A DNA stretch of 64,000 bases. Origin: Paramecium octaurelia (lineage: Eukaryota; Ciliophora; Oligohymenophorea; Peniculida; Parameciidae). The stretch covers positions 251,453 to 315,452 of the forward strand of contig CAJJDP010000020.1 of assembly GCA_905182995.1 (NCBI GenBank), given 5' to 3'. Positions 25,282-36,250 of the stretch are shown here, piece after piece (the first letter of the stretch is position 1; each line of letters begins with the position of its first letter). The position numbers and the translations under genes were made by a program. The notes under the pieces were generated by a model, which saw nothing but the letters and a program-made list of their open reading frames with translations, was not told where the DNA came from and did no database searches.

Positions 25282-25908
25282 TCATTTTAGTACTAGCATT
25301 GATACGATATATAAAACTAATAAAACAATTATACCAGAAACTATTAATTTTACAATTTTATCATTCTGCTCAGGAATAGCAACTTATTTTTACTTTTGGG
25401 GACTGAAATCTTAAAATTCATGAATGTCTGGAGAATAGTTATTCTATCCATGGTTAGGTTTTCTCTACTTGATTTCATCAAATTAAAAATGGAGTGGTGT
25501 ATTATTATCTTAATGCATATCTTTGAATTCCAAGTCTTCATTGCTGTTTTAATGTTTGTAATTAATTTAGTTTTTTGAATTCTATTGAATGCTATTTGAT
25601 GGTTAGTGAGTCACAGGTTATTCAATTTAAGAATTTCTTGATGTAGCAGTATATTTTGATATGATCTTTTCTACTTCTGGATCTGGCCTATATGGTTAGA
25701 AAGTGCTTAGGGCTGATTATTTTAAAGGTTAGGCATTTTGAGTATATCGAACATTTGAATATGATTATGATGGCTATATGTAGGACTGTGCTTAGTAAAT
25801 TTAAGGTATTGGTTGTGGATACATCGTTGTAGGATATCCAGATGGAACAACTGGGATAGTTTTGATTGGTGAATATTAATGAACAGGGGCATTTTGGTTG
25901 TAGTACAT
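25282..25908 (-). CDS. Tail-anchored Pro/Gln/Tyr-rich protein
   Basis: 208-residue protein in one frame. The N-terminal half is low-complexity, rich in P, Y and Q (MYYNQNAPVHQYSP, PSGYPTTMYPQPIPQIY), the middle is polar with charged patches, and the C terminus carries one hydrophobic helix (IVKLIVSGIIVLLVLYIVS) ending MLVLK. This predicts a tail-anchored cytosolic-facing protein. The frame extends open to 26045 upstream, so an earlier ATG (for example near 26020) is possible; the MYYNQ start was chosen because composition changes there. Plus-strand reading of this locus needs a UGA codon in the middle and was rejected. Function unknown. Confidence 0.65.
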
Positions 25909-26270
25909 TAAATCGTTATAAATTTAATATGAATATTAATAATTATGTGCAACATTAATGTATTGCTCTATTAATAAATAATTCAAATTAAGATAATATT
26001 CAGATTACATAAGACAATTCATAAAAGATTTGGTTAAAAAACATACTCATTTTAATTTTAGTTATACCAATTCGAGTATAAAATTAAGATAAAGAACTTC
26101 GTTACTGTTTTTAATGATAATATTTTAATATCTAATTTTCTTTTAGTTATTGGTTTTTTAGCATTAAATTTTAGGTTAAATAAGAATAGTTGCATTTTCT
26201 AATTGAAAAAATCAATAAGGTTAACAATCTCAAAATAAAAATTTGTTGTATTCTATGTACTAATATGATA
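25909..26270 (-). other. Spacer between tail-anchored protein and eS8 genes
   Basis: AT-rich, about 360 bp. It holds the promoter of the tail-anchored gene and possibly its true start. No other gene or repeat seen. Confidence 0.4.
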
Positions 26271-26908
26271 TCATTTTTTCTTTTATTCAATCTTCTTGAT
26301 GTAGAATTCTAATTCTTTTCCTTCCAATATATAACCATCAGCTCTTCCTGATTAGCCTGGTCTCGAAGTTATTATAACCAACAATCTTTGATTAGCGAAT
26401 TGTTCTTAGACTAATTAATCAATAACATTCTCTTTAGCTCTTTGTTCAAGTTTTTTAATGAGACTTTTAGACTTTTTTGTTTATTCAACTGGTGCATCCT
26501 ATATTAAATCACAATTAAGACCTTCTTTTTTTTTTATCCTAATTCCACGTTATATTTTTTGGCGTACCATTATTTAAATGATGTTGCATCAACTTAGACA
26601 ATTACTCCTCTTGTTAAGGTTTTTGTTCTCACTAATTCATTATTTGATGGATGATAAACAACTTCAACTATTTTTGCTTTTTTAGCAACTCCTTGACTTC
26701 CCCACGAAATGTTTCCATCAGATAAACGAAGTGCTCTGAATTTAAAGTTTCCTCCTCTCACTCTAATTCTTCTAACTCGCTTTTCTCCTGACACCAATTT
26801 TGTCATTGCTGCCTATCTTCCTTTCTCAAAAGCTCTCTTCTTTTTGTGAATAGGCATACGACCTCCTGTAAGTCTTCTCTTATGTCTACTATCCCTTGAA
26901 ATTCCCAT
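26271..26908 (-). CDS. RPS8: 40S ribosomal protein eS8, frame broken at an A-run
   Basis: Homolog of eS8 of the small ribosomal subunit, about 212 codons including the stop. [30 protein letters not shown], and near the end [19 protein letters not shown] are diagnostic. The two halves are in different frames. The shift falls at a run of ten T on the plus strand (26526-26535); one more base would keep [11 protein letters not shown] (family pattern W[YF]-x2-HY-x3-LG) joined to KKKEGLNC. Total length, 638, is one short of a multiple of three. A GTA...TAG stretch at 26539-26567 (29 nt) could be spliced to repair the frame, but this would remove the ten conserved residues. A missing base in the homopolymer of the given sequence is the most economical reading. 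Confidence 0.88.
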
Positions 26909-27093
26909 AAGTTAATAAAAAAAAAGATTTTATTTATATTTAAAATAATAAACACCATTGTGTTTCCGCTATGCTGTGAATGTATGAAAATAATTCTTAT
27001 TCTAGTTCTTAGAATCATATACAACATTAACAATAAAGAAAATGTTAAGAATTGAATAAAAAATAAATAATATTTATATTAATTTATTTAATT

Positions 27094-29618
27094 ATGAATG
27101 TTTCAAATTTCGTTCTTTGTTCATCAATTTTAACTTTATTACTAAATCAATTAATGCGAACAATATATTTGAATATGAATGAAGACAATTATATTTTATT
27201 TACCTTAATCACAATATTAGCATTTATGATTGTTATTGTAACAACGATCATGATAAAAAAGTCAGCATTAAATATGCAGTACTTATAATTGATGATGATA
27301 CTATATTTTTCCATAACTCAATTTGAAAGCTTTTATTATTAAATTGGCAATTCAACCCATTGTATTTTAACAATTTTACTATTTTTTGAAATGTATTTTA
27401 TCAATACTTTAAAAACCAAACCTACTTAAATTATCACCTTTTCTACTGTCATAATAATGATGTTAATATCCTCTATAAGCTTTTAAAGTGTTAAGATATT
27501 AAGCTTTGAATTTTTAATGGATCTTATAAATTAAAAAATCAATATCTGCATTTTTATTTTCTTCATTTACTAATTCTTAAATAATCAGCATGAATATAGA
27601 GCACTGGATCCATAATCATAAAGGAAATCCAAATAATTAACACTCGACTAGGTATTAGTCCTATAAACACCAATAAATAATTCTATCTATGAATTATCGC
27701 ACGGAATTGATATCAATTTTGGCTAAAAAGAATTATTAGACCACATCAATGAAGGAGTCATGATGGCCAAATTCTTATCCCCTGACGACAAAATCAGCAA
27801 CTTATAATTTAAATTTTAGAATGCAGCTGCTTAAGCGATGTTTTGCAAGGAGAATGATGAATTACCATTGTTTTTGGATTAACTGGAGTGTGAAATACCA
27901 ATGGAATCATGCTAATCACAATAAAATTATGCAAGCACTTCACCACCTCATTAGGATAAATCAGATTATCAAAAGAAATTGTTTGTATCCTAATCTAATT
28001 TTGGATTTAGTTTATAAGAGAAGAAATCATTTTCACCCAATTCCAAAATCGCTTTTTTTTAATAACAATAAAATTCTGATAGTGTAGTTCAGGTAAATAA
28101 ATCGAATATTTCTTAGTGCAAGACTGTGTATTAACATTTGATTTAATTTGCAAAGTCAAACAAAAATTGTGTTGAAAATGAAGCATAATGTGAACCTCTG
28201 AAATTGTGTTGCACATTTGAAGATAATGGTAAACAAAAGTCAATAGAGTTTATTTGTTTATTAGGTTTAGGCAAGTAGATTATTATAATTACTCGAGATA
28301 TAATTTATTTGAACTAATTAAAGGAGCTACTTTAAGTAAATCAGTAAAAATCTAATATGCTCAATTATGTAAGTCACGAATTTAGAACACCCTTGAATTG
28401 CATTATCAATATTTTGTCAAGTGTTTTAGACAAGGTTTAGGTCAATTAAGATCAATTGTTACATATAGCTTTGGAAAGTTCACAGCATCTTTTAAATTTG
28501 GCAAATGATTTACTTGATTTAGCCTAAATAAAGAATAATGTGTTTAATTTATCAACTGAACAATTCAATGTTTGCCAATTAGCATAGATGTGTTTGAGTT
28601 CGTTCCAAATTTAAGCTGCTGCCTAAAATGTGAAGATATCCTTAGCCGCAACTTCAGATTCATTATTTATTAAATCAGATAAGAATAGAATTAAATAAAT
28701 TTTAATAAATTTGATTGGGAATGCTCTCAAATTTACATATGATGGTAAAATTGAAATAGTATTGAGACAATACGATTAATTTATTGATATTGGCGTTAGA
28801 GACACAGGTATTGGAATATCTTAGGAAAACATTAGTAAACTATTTAAGGCTTTTGGTAGAGTTGACAATGATAAATCCAAATCAATGAATCAATAGGGAG
28901 TTGGATTAGGATTACTTATTAGTAATAAGATTGCCAAACAGTTAAGTGCTGACAATTAAGGAATCAAGGTATAATCAACTGAAATGAAATATGAGAATCA
29001 TGGTTCATATTTCTACTTTACTGTTAAGATGGAATCTCATAGGCAACACAAGCTATTAAGTTATAAGCCTCCGTAAAAGTAAATCAATTTATCATCTCCG
29101 TTTATCCCATCAGAAGGGACATAAAAGAAAAAATCATTTACATATACAAGCATTGAATAAAGATTAAGTCCTGAGAGAATCAAGGAAACAAAATGTTTCC
29201 ATATTTTGATAGTTGATGATAATGTTTTTAATTTAGCTGTATTAGGGATGATGATTAATGAATATTTTCAAAATGAAATCTATTTATAATTATCAATAGA
29301 GAAGGCAAATAATGGAACTCAAGCAGTTGGTTTGGCTTTTTATAAATGCAATGAAAATTGTTAAGGCTTTTCATTAATATTTATGGATATGGAAATGCCT
29401 GGATTAAATGGATTAGATGCATCAAAGATTATCTTAGCAAAAAATAATTTATAGAAAATCATAATTCTAACTGGGTATATATTAATTTGATTGATAGCAA
29501 TAACTTAAGTCAATAGGAAATTAAAGAATTGAAATCAATGGGAATATTCGATTACATAATTAAGCCTATTCAAAAATCTAAGCTACAAAGTATTCTTGAA
29601 CAATTTGTCACAGATTGA
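27094..29618 (+). CDS. Membrane-bound hybrid histidine kinase
   Basis: 833-residue two-component sensor of the hybrid type. About six hydrophobic segments occupy the first 180 residues (for example YILFTLITILAFMIVIVTTI). After a linker come the phosphoacceptor block VSHEFRTPLN (His codon 28375-28377, residue 428), the N box NLIGNALKF, the G box DTGIGIS (Asp at 28801), and VGLGLLISNKIAK. A receiver domain follows: HILIVDDN, the phospho-Asp in FMDMEMPG (codon 29386), and, after the single 23-nt intron 29475-29497, DYIIKPI with the conserved Lys. All key residues are intact, so autophosphorylation on His and transfer to Asp should be possible. Such kinases are common in ciliates, bacteria, fungi and plants. 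The signal sensed is unknown. It diverges from the eS8 gene (185 bp apart). Confidence 0.93.
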
Positions 29619-29986
29619 GCTAACTTTATTATATTTAGTAATAGATTTAATAGTTGTTTTATAATAATATCATGATTATTAAGAACTCAGTTTGTATTAT
29701 CATGTATAGGATTATTTGAATTTTAAATGTCTTTGAATCTGTGATTAAAATAACTTATTCAAGGTCTAATAAATTATTTTTTGTTATAATATCAAATAAT
29801 TTAGCATTCTCTGTTTTCTTTTGGAAGAGTATCATTTAATCAGGATTTCCACAGCATAATGATATAAATTATCTTGGTTTCTTATTGATAATGACAGAAA
29901 TACATAATTATTTATTAACTTTATAAATTATATCTGTCTTATGAATTAAATTTATTTCAAATTAAAAAGCATTTCAAAAGTGAAAT
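29619..29986 (+). other. Intergenic, nothing recognised
   Basis: 368 bp of AT-rich sequence between two plus-strand genes; no ORF, repeat or RNA gene supported. Confidence 0.5.
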
Positions 29987-31263
29987 ATGAGTTAAAATGA
30001 TGATAATTCAAGTCTCTCAGAAATAAATAAAACTCTAGAAGATAGAAAGGATTTTGTATTTATTTCAAGTATTTTTATACTCACAAGCTCGATTACTACT
30101 TATTTTTATGTGACATTAATCAAGCAATTTTTATCTCTTGGTTTGATGCCTTATGAGTTAAAGCTATTCGAATTGCTCCTTATACCATAATATCTCAAAA
30201 TATTAATTTGTCCTATATTAGATACCTTTTTCATAAGAAAGTTTGGAAGAAGAAAAACTTACATTATCTTAATATTATTTCTGTTAGCAATTTATTGTAT
30301 TGTACTTAGCATAATTTATGAAGAATTAATAACAAATTTAAAATTGGAAGTTGTTCGTAATTTAGCACTTCTTCAACTTATACTAGTTTTAATTTTAGAA
30401 ATTGCAGCAGAAGCTTGGATTGTTGATTATGTCTATGATGATAACTATAAATTTGCTGCTGCCATCAAATACTCAGTCACTTTCATCAGTTCTACAGTAA
30501 CAACTGAAATTTTCCATACCTCTGGAACTTACTTTATTATAGTCTCTGCATTTTCAATTATTATGCTCATTTATACATATTAATACAAAACTGAAAATGA
30601 CTAATATTAATCAAAAATGAGGATTAAATCATTATGCAAGAGATTAAAGACTTTTTATGAGTAGATTTTCGAGAGGAGCTATTAAATTAAACTCTTTTTT
30701 TTATTTTCATCAATGATTGGTTTTGGATATGCAGAAGATATAATTGAGTAAGTAATTTTGTAGTAGGATTTCCTGAGTTTGAATCAAGTAAAATACTAAT
30801 GGATGATGATAATTTGCATAATTTTATCACTTAGCATCGTAACATTAATATTAATGAAATTCAAAATAGCCCCAATATATTTAATAGTTGTAATCTTAAG
30901 AAACTTAAATAATTTCTTTTTATCAATTTGTTACAACTACTTTCCTTCGAAATTAGATGTAAGTTTATGTTTTTATAATAGAATATCATTTCAATATATA
31001 AATTAATGGAAGAATCTTCTAAGGCTATGCATTTTACATTGCTATATATTTTGATATACGATAGTGCTAAATAAAAATTGAGTGCAACTATGATGATTGC
31101 TTTTTTATTGGTATTAAAATTAGGACAAGATGGAAATCGATTACTATCAAACTATTTATATAATTCATTTGGATCTCCAGCAGATGCAATAATCGGAATT
31201 ATTATATAGAGTTTTAATTTAATATTTGCAGTAGATTATCGCGATGCCATATTTTATAAATGA
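29987..31263 (+). CDS. Acetyl-CoA transporter-like (SLC33 family) membrane protein
   Basis: 417-residue multi-pass protein resembling SLC33A1/AT-1, which imports acetyl-CoA into the ER lumen. The best signature is CPILDTFFIRKFGRRKTYI, matching the family's D-x-F/Y...FGRRK loop after the second helix. About ten hydrophobic segments are visible, with a central hydrophilic loop (residues about 200-230). One 23-nt intron, 30959-30981 (GTAAGT...AATAG), joins the C-terminal part. The start ATG 29987 gives a short polar N terminus (MSQNDDNSSLSEINK). Overall similarity beyond the loop is moderate by eye, so a related major-facilitator protein is possible. Confidence 0.68.
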
Positions 31264-31685
31264 TAATCATTTAGTAAATTTTGATTTAGTTATACTTAAT
31301 AATTCTTACTACTTTTAGATATTTTGGTTATTTATTTATTGTTAAATTAATTTCATTTTCTATGTTCATCTTATAAATGATAATATATCAATTATTATGA
31401 ACATATTTAGTTCATTTTACTATTCTTTTTAATTCAATTAAGAAAGTATTAGGAATGATTGGTATTACTAATGCTTTCATAAGAAATAAGGAGTTTTTTA
31501 ATTTTGTTTCATATGATTTCAATGTTTACTTTTAAAGCGGAGTTAATTAATTCATAAAATCTTGAAACGCGTCTTGATTAATTAATATTATATAACATAG
31601 GGTATTTAGTTCGAAACATATGAAATCAGAAGGTAGTAGATTTTTATAAATTCTTATTCATATTCGTTATTATTTATTATTTATT
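31264..31685 (+). other. Intergenic, nothing recognised
   Basis: 422 bp AT-rich spacer. A 36-codon minus-strand ORF (starting near 31620) was seen but is not supported. No repeat or RNA gene. Confidence 0.45.
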
Positions 31686-32888
31686 ATGAATTTAAGGCCA
31701 TTTATTAAAACACACATAAAGACTATAATGACAAATTTTGACGTTTAGAGGGGACCCTTTGATTCCTTTTTAAGAGAATACTACAAAAATAACAAAACTC
31801 TTGGACCATCTGAGCGCTCAATAATTTCTTAAACAGCATTTGATCTCGTAAGAAATGATCTACTTCTTTCTCATTTTACAAAAGATGTGGATAGGAAATG
31901 TGATTTATTATCACATCTACCTAAATACGAAAACGACCAAAATATTCCACTGTAAGATTATATTTTGATCAATTACAAAGGAATGTTCGATGTAGCTGCC
32001 CAGAGATGTAAAAATACATTCTATTTCAGACTCTTCCAATTGGTTTCTGATTAATATGGTTAAAAAAGAGCTTATGAGTTCTTTATGGCGCTTAACACCA
32101 AGGCCCCGTTGACAATACGCATAAATCCAATTAAAACCACAAGAGAGAAAGTAATTTTCTTACTACTGTATATCTTTAGCTAATGCAAGAGATGAAGCAC
32201 CTTTATTTCAAAAAGACCTTAACCTCACCTTATGGGTTAATAATAAGCAAGGAAAATAATGTAAATTTGAGTGATACAGATTAATTTAAAGAAGGACTAT
32301 TCGAAATACAAGATGAGGCCTCATAGGTGTGTGCCCTTAGAGTCTAATGCAGGCCTAATGATAAAGTGCTGGATTATTGTGCTGGATCTGGAGGAAAAAC
32401 TTTGGCATTTGCACATCAAATGGAAGGTAAAGGAGTGATTGAGATTAATGATACCAGAAGTGAAGCATTATCTAAAGCAAAAATTAGATTGAGAAGAGCA
32501 GGTATCATGAATTATAGTTTCTTTACAAAGAAGTTCAAATATGATTGGATATTATTAGATGTTCCTTGTACAGGTTTAGGAACATTGAGAAGAAATCCAG
32601 ACTCAAAATATAGATTTTCTTAGGAAAGATTGGATGGTATATATGTGAATTGAAGTAGATTTAATAAAACTCCAATAAGACATATTTGATTAGGCAATAA
32701 GATACTTGAAATAGGATGGAGTTATAGTTTATACAACTTGTAGTTTTTTGAAGGATGAGAATCAGAATCAAGCGAAGCATTTTTGCAAGAAATATAATTT
32801 AAGTGTGGTGGATAACGATTACTTCTAGAGCTTGCCTGAAAAAGGGGGAATGGATAGCTTCTTTAGTATTAGTTTGAAAAAAAATTGA
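31686..32888 (+). CDS. RsmB/NSUN-type RNA cytosine-5 methyltransferase
   Basis: 384-residue enzyme expected to make 5-methylcytosine in rRNA or tRNA. An N-terminal NusB-like helical region is followed by the SAM-binding domain: KVLDYCAGSGGKTLA (motif I), IEINDTR, WILLDVPCTGLGTLRRNPD with the motif IV Cys (codon 32567), and VIVYTTCSFLKDENQ with the motif VI catalytic Cys (codon 32739). Both cysteines needed for catalysis and release are present. Introns at 32151-32179 (29 nt) and 32637-32655 (19 nt). The combination of NusB-like and Sun domains resembles bacterial RsmB and the plant/protist homologs more than human NSUN2; mitochondrial rRNA is one possible target. The start is the first ATG; 31726 is a second in-frame option. 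Confidence 0.87.
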
Positions 32889-33025
32889 GTATGAATATAA
32901 TAATACGATGCTGATTTTAAATGGATTGATGTTCTCTAATATATTGATGGAGAGTTTAGGGAGGGTGGAGAGAATGTATACAATAGTTATTAATACAAAA
33001 TTTAAAATTATATTTAAATCTTTTT

Positions 33026-33632
33026 ATGGGTAAAAACTATAGAAACAGATCAAAGACATCTGCCACACCAAGAAAACCATTCGAAAAAGAACGTCTTGAT
33101 AATGAGTAATATTAATGAATAATTAGATTGCAAATCATTGGTAAGTATGGATTGAAGAATAAAAGAGAAGTTTGGAGAGTTCAACTCACATTAGCCAGAA
33201 TCAGAAAGGCTGCCAGAGAATTATTGACTCTTGATCCAAAAGACCCAAGAAGATTGTTCGAAGGAGAAGCCTTGATTAGAAGAATGGTTCGCTTTGGTTT
33301 GTTGAGTGAATAAGAGAGAAAGTTGGATTATGTCTTGGGTTTGACTACATAAAAAATGATGGAGAGAAGACTCTAAACCTTTGTATTCAAAAGCAATCAA
33401 GCATCATCAATTCATCATGCCAGAACCTTAATTAGATAAAGACACTTTAGGTACAATTGACATTTGATCATATCATAGAGTTGGAAAGAGATTAGTAAAT
33501 TCACCATCATTCCTTGTTAGAGTGGAAAGTGAAAAATTAGTTGATTTCGCAGTCACCTCTCCATTTGGATAAGGAAGAGAAGGAAGAAGAAAGAGAAAGA
33601 ACTCAAAAAGAAAGCAACCAAAAGAAGAATGA
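33026..33632 (+). CDS. RPS9: 40S ribosomal protein uS4 (S9)
   Basis: 185-residue uS4, an early-assembling protein of the small subunit placed at the mRNA entry. Diagnostic blocks: [67 protein letters not shown] and a basic C terminus. Two introns: 33106-33126 (21 nt) and 33451-33478 (28 nt). Conserved Gln in RRLQ and IRQRH are encoded by TAA (33374, 33437), direct evidence for the ciliate code. Compared with animal S9, the acidic tail is absent; the end is KRKQPKEE. It is 137 bp downstream of the methyltransferase gene. Confidence 0.97.
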
Positions 33633-33693
33633 TCATTGTTATAATATACATTCAATAAGTACATTTCTTATGTTTTTCAAATACATTCTTCAA

Positions 33694-34001
33694 TCAATCT
33701 GCTTGCAAATCTATTGCATATAAACCTGGATGGATGTTTTATTGATTTCCTAATTTCTTAACTACCCAACTTTTCGAAGGTTTCATCACACATATGATAC
33801 TACAGCTCAAAATTCTAAATACCCAGTGAATAGTTTTGTTTAATCAGCACTACATCCATTCAAGCATTGCGAATTTTTATTCCATTGTTCTTAAGTTAGA
33901 ATAAAGCCACAACATTGACAAGCTCTCAAGTCCTTAGTTTGCTTTGGAATTGTGAAAGCCTTTTCATCAGAGGACTCCTATCCTGAGTCAGATTAATTCA
34001 T
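33694..34001 (-). CDS. SPT4: Transcription elongation factor Spt4
   Basis: 94-residue Spt4, the small zinc-binding partner of Spt5 in DSIF, which rides on RNA polymerase II. RACQCCGFILT gives the first zinc pair and CLNGC the second (C-x3-C, one residue longer than the common C-x2-C). Then, after a 23-nt intron (33800-33822), GIICVMKPSKSWVVKKLG and PGLYAIDLQ match the NGN-contacting part. An N-terminal extension of about 22 residues is rich in S, D and E. It lies tail to tail with uS4 (61 bp between stops). The splice is decisive, since unspliced reading stops right before the conserved second half. Confidence 0.9.
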
Positions 34002-34302
34002 TCTTAGATTTTATATAAATTAATTACATAATTATGTCAATCTATGATTATTTAGATTTTTTCATCTATTATTGTTTCTGATTACGAATTAAATATTCAC
34101 ATTAGTACCTTTAAGTATAACTGCGGATCTGGAAGCAGAAAATGTATGAGCAACACTTAACTATTTTGAGATCAAAATTAAAATGACATTTCGAAATCAT
34201 CTACTTGTTGTTTAAGTTAAATAGCTCATTTGCTTTTATTTTATTTTCATGATTAAAGTGTTATAACAAACTTAGAAGTAATCATTTTTAATATTATATT
34301 CA
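34002..34302 (+). other. Divergent promoter region
   Basis: 301 bp, AT-rich, between the Spt4 start and the next plus-strand start. No gene seen. Confidence 0.4.
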
Positions 34303-35754
34303 ATGATGAATCCTTATACTCTTCACTTCTTAGATAAATAATTAGAAGAATAATATCAAGAGGCCAGAATAAGATAAGTCCTAAGACGAATTTTTCAAAT
34401 TGTTGTGCTCGGCACATTCTTTCTTCATGGCATGAAAATTATTTATGATTTGGCTCTCGATAAACCAAATAAACCCTACATTAATATTGGATTTATTGTT
34501 TGGACTATTATTGCTTAGATCACTATCAAAATTAACAAGAAGCTAATAAAATTAGTCATAACTATCTCCAATATATCAACGCTTGTTTTACAAATGAACT
34601 TTGATACAAGTTATTCTTTGCCCCAAGATTATTATCAATTCGGATGCAATATAACTTAACTTTAATCTGTCCTTTACTTCTTAAGTGACTTTTTATATGC
34701 TTTTGTTTCTGTAATTTTTCACACTGTAGCCAGAATGGTGATTACTTCATATTACACTTAAAGAGTTGATGTTTAAGATTATTGTTTCTCAATTTTATGC
34801 GTTGCATTTGTCGTATCCATACTCTACAAAAATGATATCAATTCAAGAAAGCACTTTTTATTACGATTAAAAGAAGAACAAATTGACGACAAATTAATAA
34901 AATTAGTAAAATCACCATTTTTCTAATTTGATATTAAGTGTGATTTACAACAAATAAATTTGTAATAAGTTAAACACATAGAATAATTTGAGTTCGGGAG
35001 AGAAGACTTTTGCGATGGATGTAATTTCAGAAATCTACTTAGAGACATCTTCATTGATAAAAACACAACTTTGGAATAATAATTATTAAAGAATCATGAA
35101 CAAGAACAAATTTACAAAGTCAAATATATTCACAATCATTAAAAAATGTCTATGGACATTTATTTTTGTAATTTAGGAATAGAATGTTCTAAATATATTT
35201 TAATTTTGGAAAATATCAAAACCAATAAAACCATCAGAAAACCATAAACTTATTCCGTTGAAGATGCTTGGAGCTAGATCAAAGAATAAATTAAAATAAT
35301 CTCTAAATAACATTTTAATTTGCGAATCTTTTATTTTGGTGTACTTTCTACTATTAAGATAAATGACACTCTGATAAATTAGTTAAATTTAAAAAGGTAA
35401 TTTAAAAAATTCAGCAAGCTTCTCAAATGCCATGGCTTTCTAGATATAAAAGGGGAGAACAAAATAATTGTCTAAACTTATGGAAATTAACTCAATATTT
35501 GGATTATCTAAGTATTACTAATTATATAGCAAATTACAAATAATAGAAAATAGAAATCCTTTATATTTTTAGAGATGCAAGATGATGTGATATTAATAAA
35601 ATTCATATTGAAAGATCCCTCCTCTTTTATACTTAATTATTATCGTAATTTTTTCATCAAACAGATTTCCTCATAATTATTTTCTTATAACTTAAACTCC
35701 AAATTGGAACTTAATTTGATTAAAAATATTTAGCAAGCATTTGATATAATATGA
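34303..35754 (+). CDS. Membrane protein with cytosolic C-terminal domain
   Basis: 483 codons without intron, starting MMNPYTLHFLDKQ. Five to six hydrophobic segments fill residues about 30-190 (IFQIVVLGTFFLHGMKIIY, IGFIVWTIIAQIT, VLYFLSDFLYAFVSVIFHT, YCFSILCVAFVVSILY). The remaining 290 residues are soluble, with an alternating beta/alpha look (for example ILILENIKTNK, LRIFYFGVLS, SFIFLEMQ). The layout resembles the N-terminal part of ciliate membrane histidine kinases such as the one at 27094, but no H, N or G box is present. It could be a sensor that has lost its kinase, or an unrelated receptor. Function unknown. Confidence 0.7.
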
Positions 35755-36250
35755 AATTTATAATTTATCATTTAAATAATAATTCAATAATAATATCAAA
35801 TTGGAATTTCAAATAAAATGACATCTTTTTTTTTATAATCGAAATTAGTCCAAATTCTTTACATAATTCTATATCTTAAAACAATATCAATTTAGGGGTA
35901 CTCAATTAGTTATCTAGAACTAAAGTAATATAATTTGAAGAAGGTTGTTAAAATAAATTTTAGTATAGTTAAAGCAATTTTCATTAAAAATTGAAAATAG
36001 ATAGTATTATGCATACTAATTCTAAGCTTATATATATCTAAATATTAGATTTTAAAATCGAAGAATCAATTATATAAGTTGTATTATATTACTTATTTTT
36101 TTAATTTTATCACTGATGTGTAATTGATTGGGATATATTAAGTTCAAGATCATTAACCTGCCATCTTTTAGAAAGTAAATTTAAATCAAAATTTCGAAGT
36201 TAAATTATGTAATAATTAGATATGTATATTATTTCTAATATTTAAATAAT
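35755..36250 (+). other. Intergenic, nothing recognised
   Basis: About 500 bp of convergent 3' spacer, over 80 percent A+T by eye. No ORF with coding character, repeat or RNA gene. Confidence 0.5.

Noticed and set aside
25600..25860. Plus-strand reading with an internal TGA (near 25738) that could suggest selenocysteine
   Set aside because: The opposite strand carries an uninterrupted Pro/Gln-rich tail-anchored protein; no sign of a selenocysteine element.
26539..26567. 29-nt GT...AG segment as an intron of eS8
   Set aside because: It encodes residues conserved in the eS8 family; a base missing in the adjacent A-run is the simpler explanation.
26803..27033. 76-codon minus-strand ORF across the eS8 start
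   Set aside because: Out of frame with eS8 and spans its promoter; no coding character.
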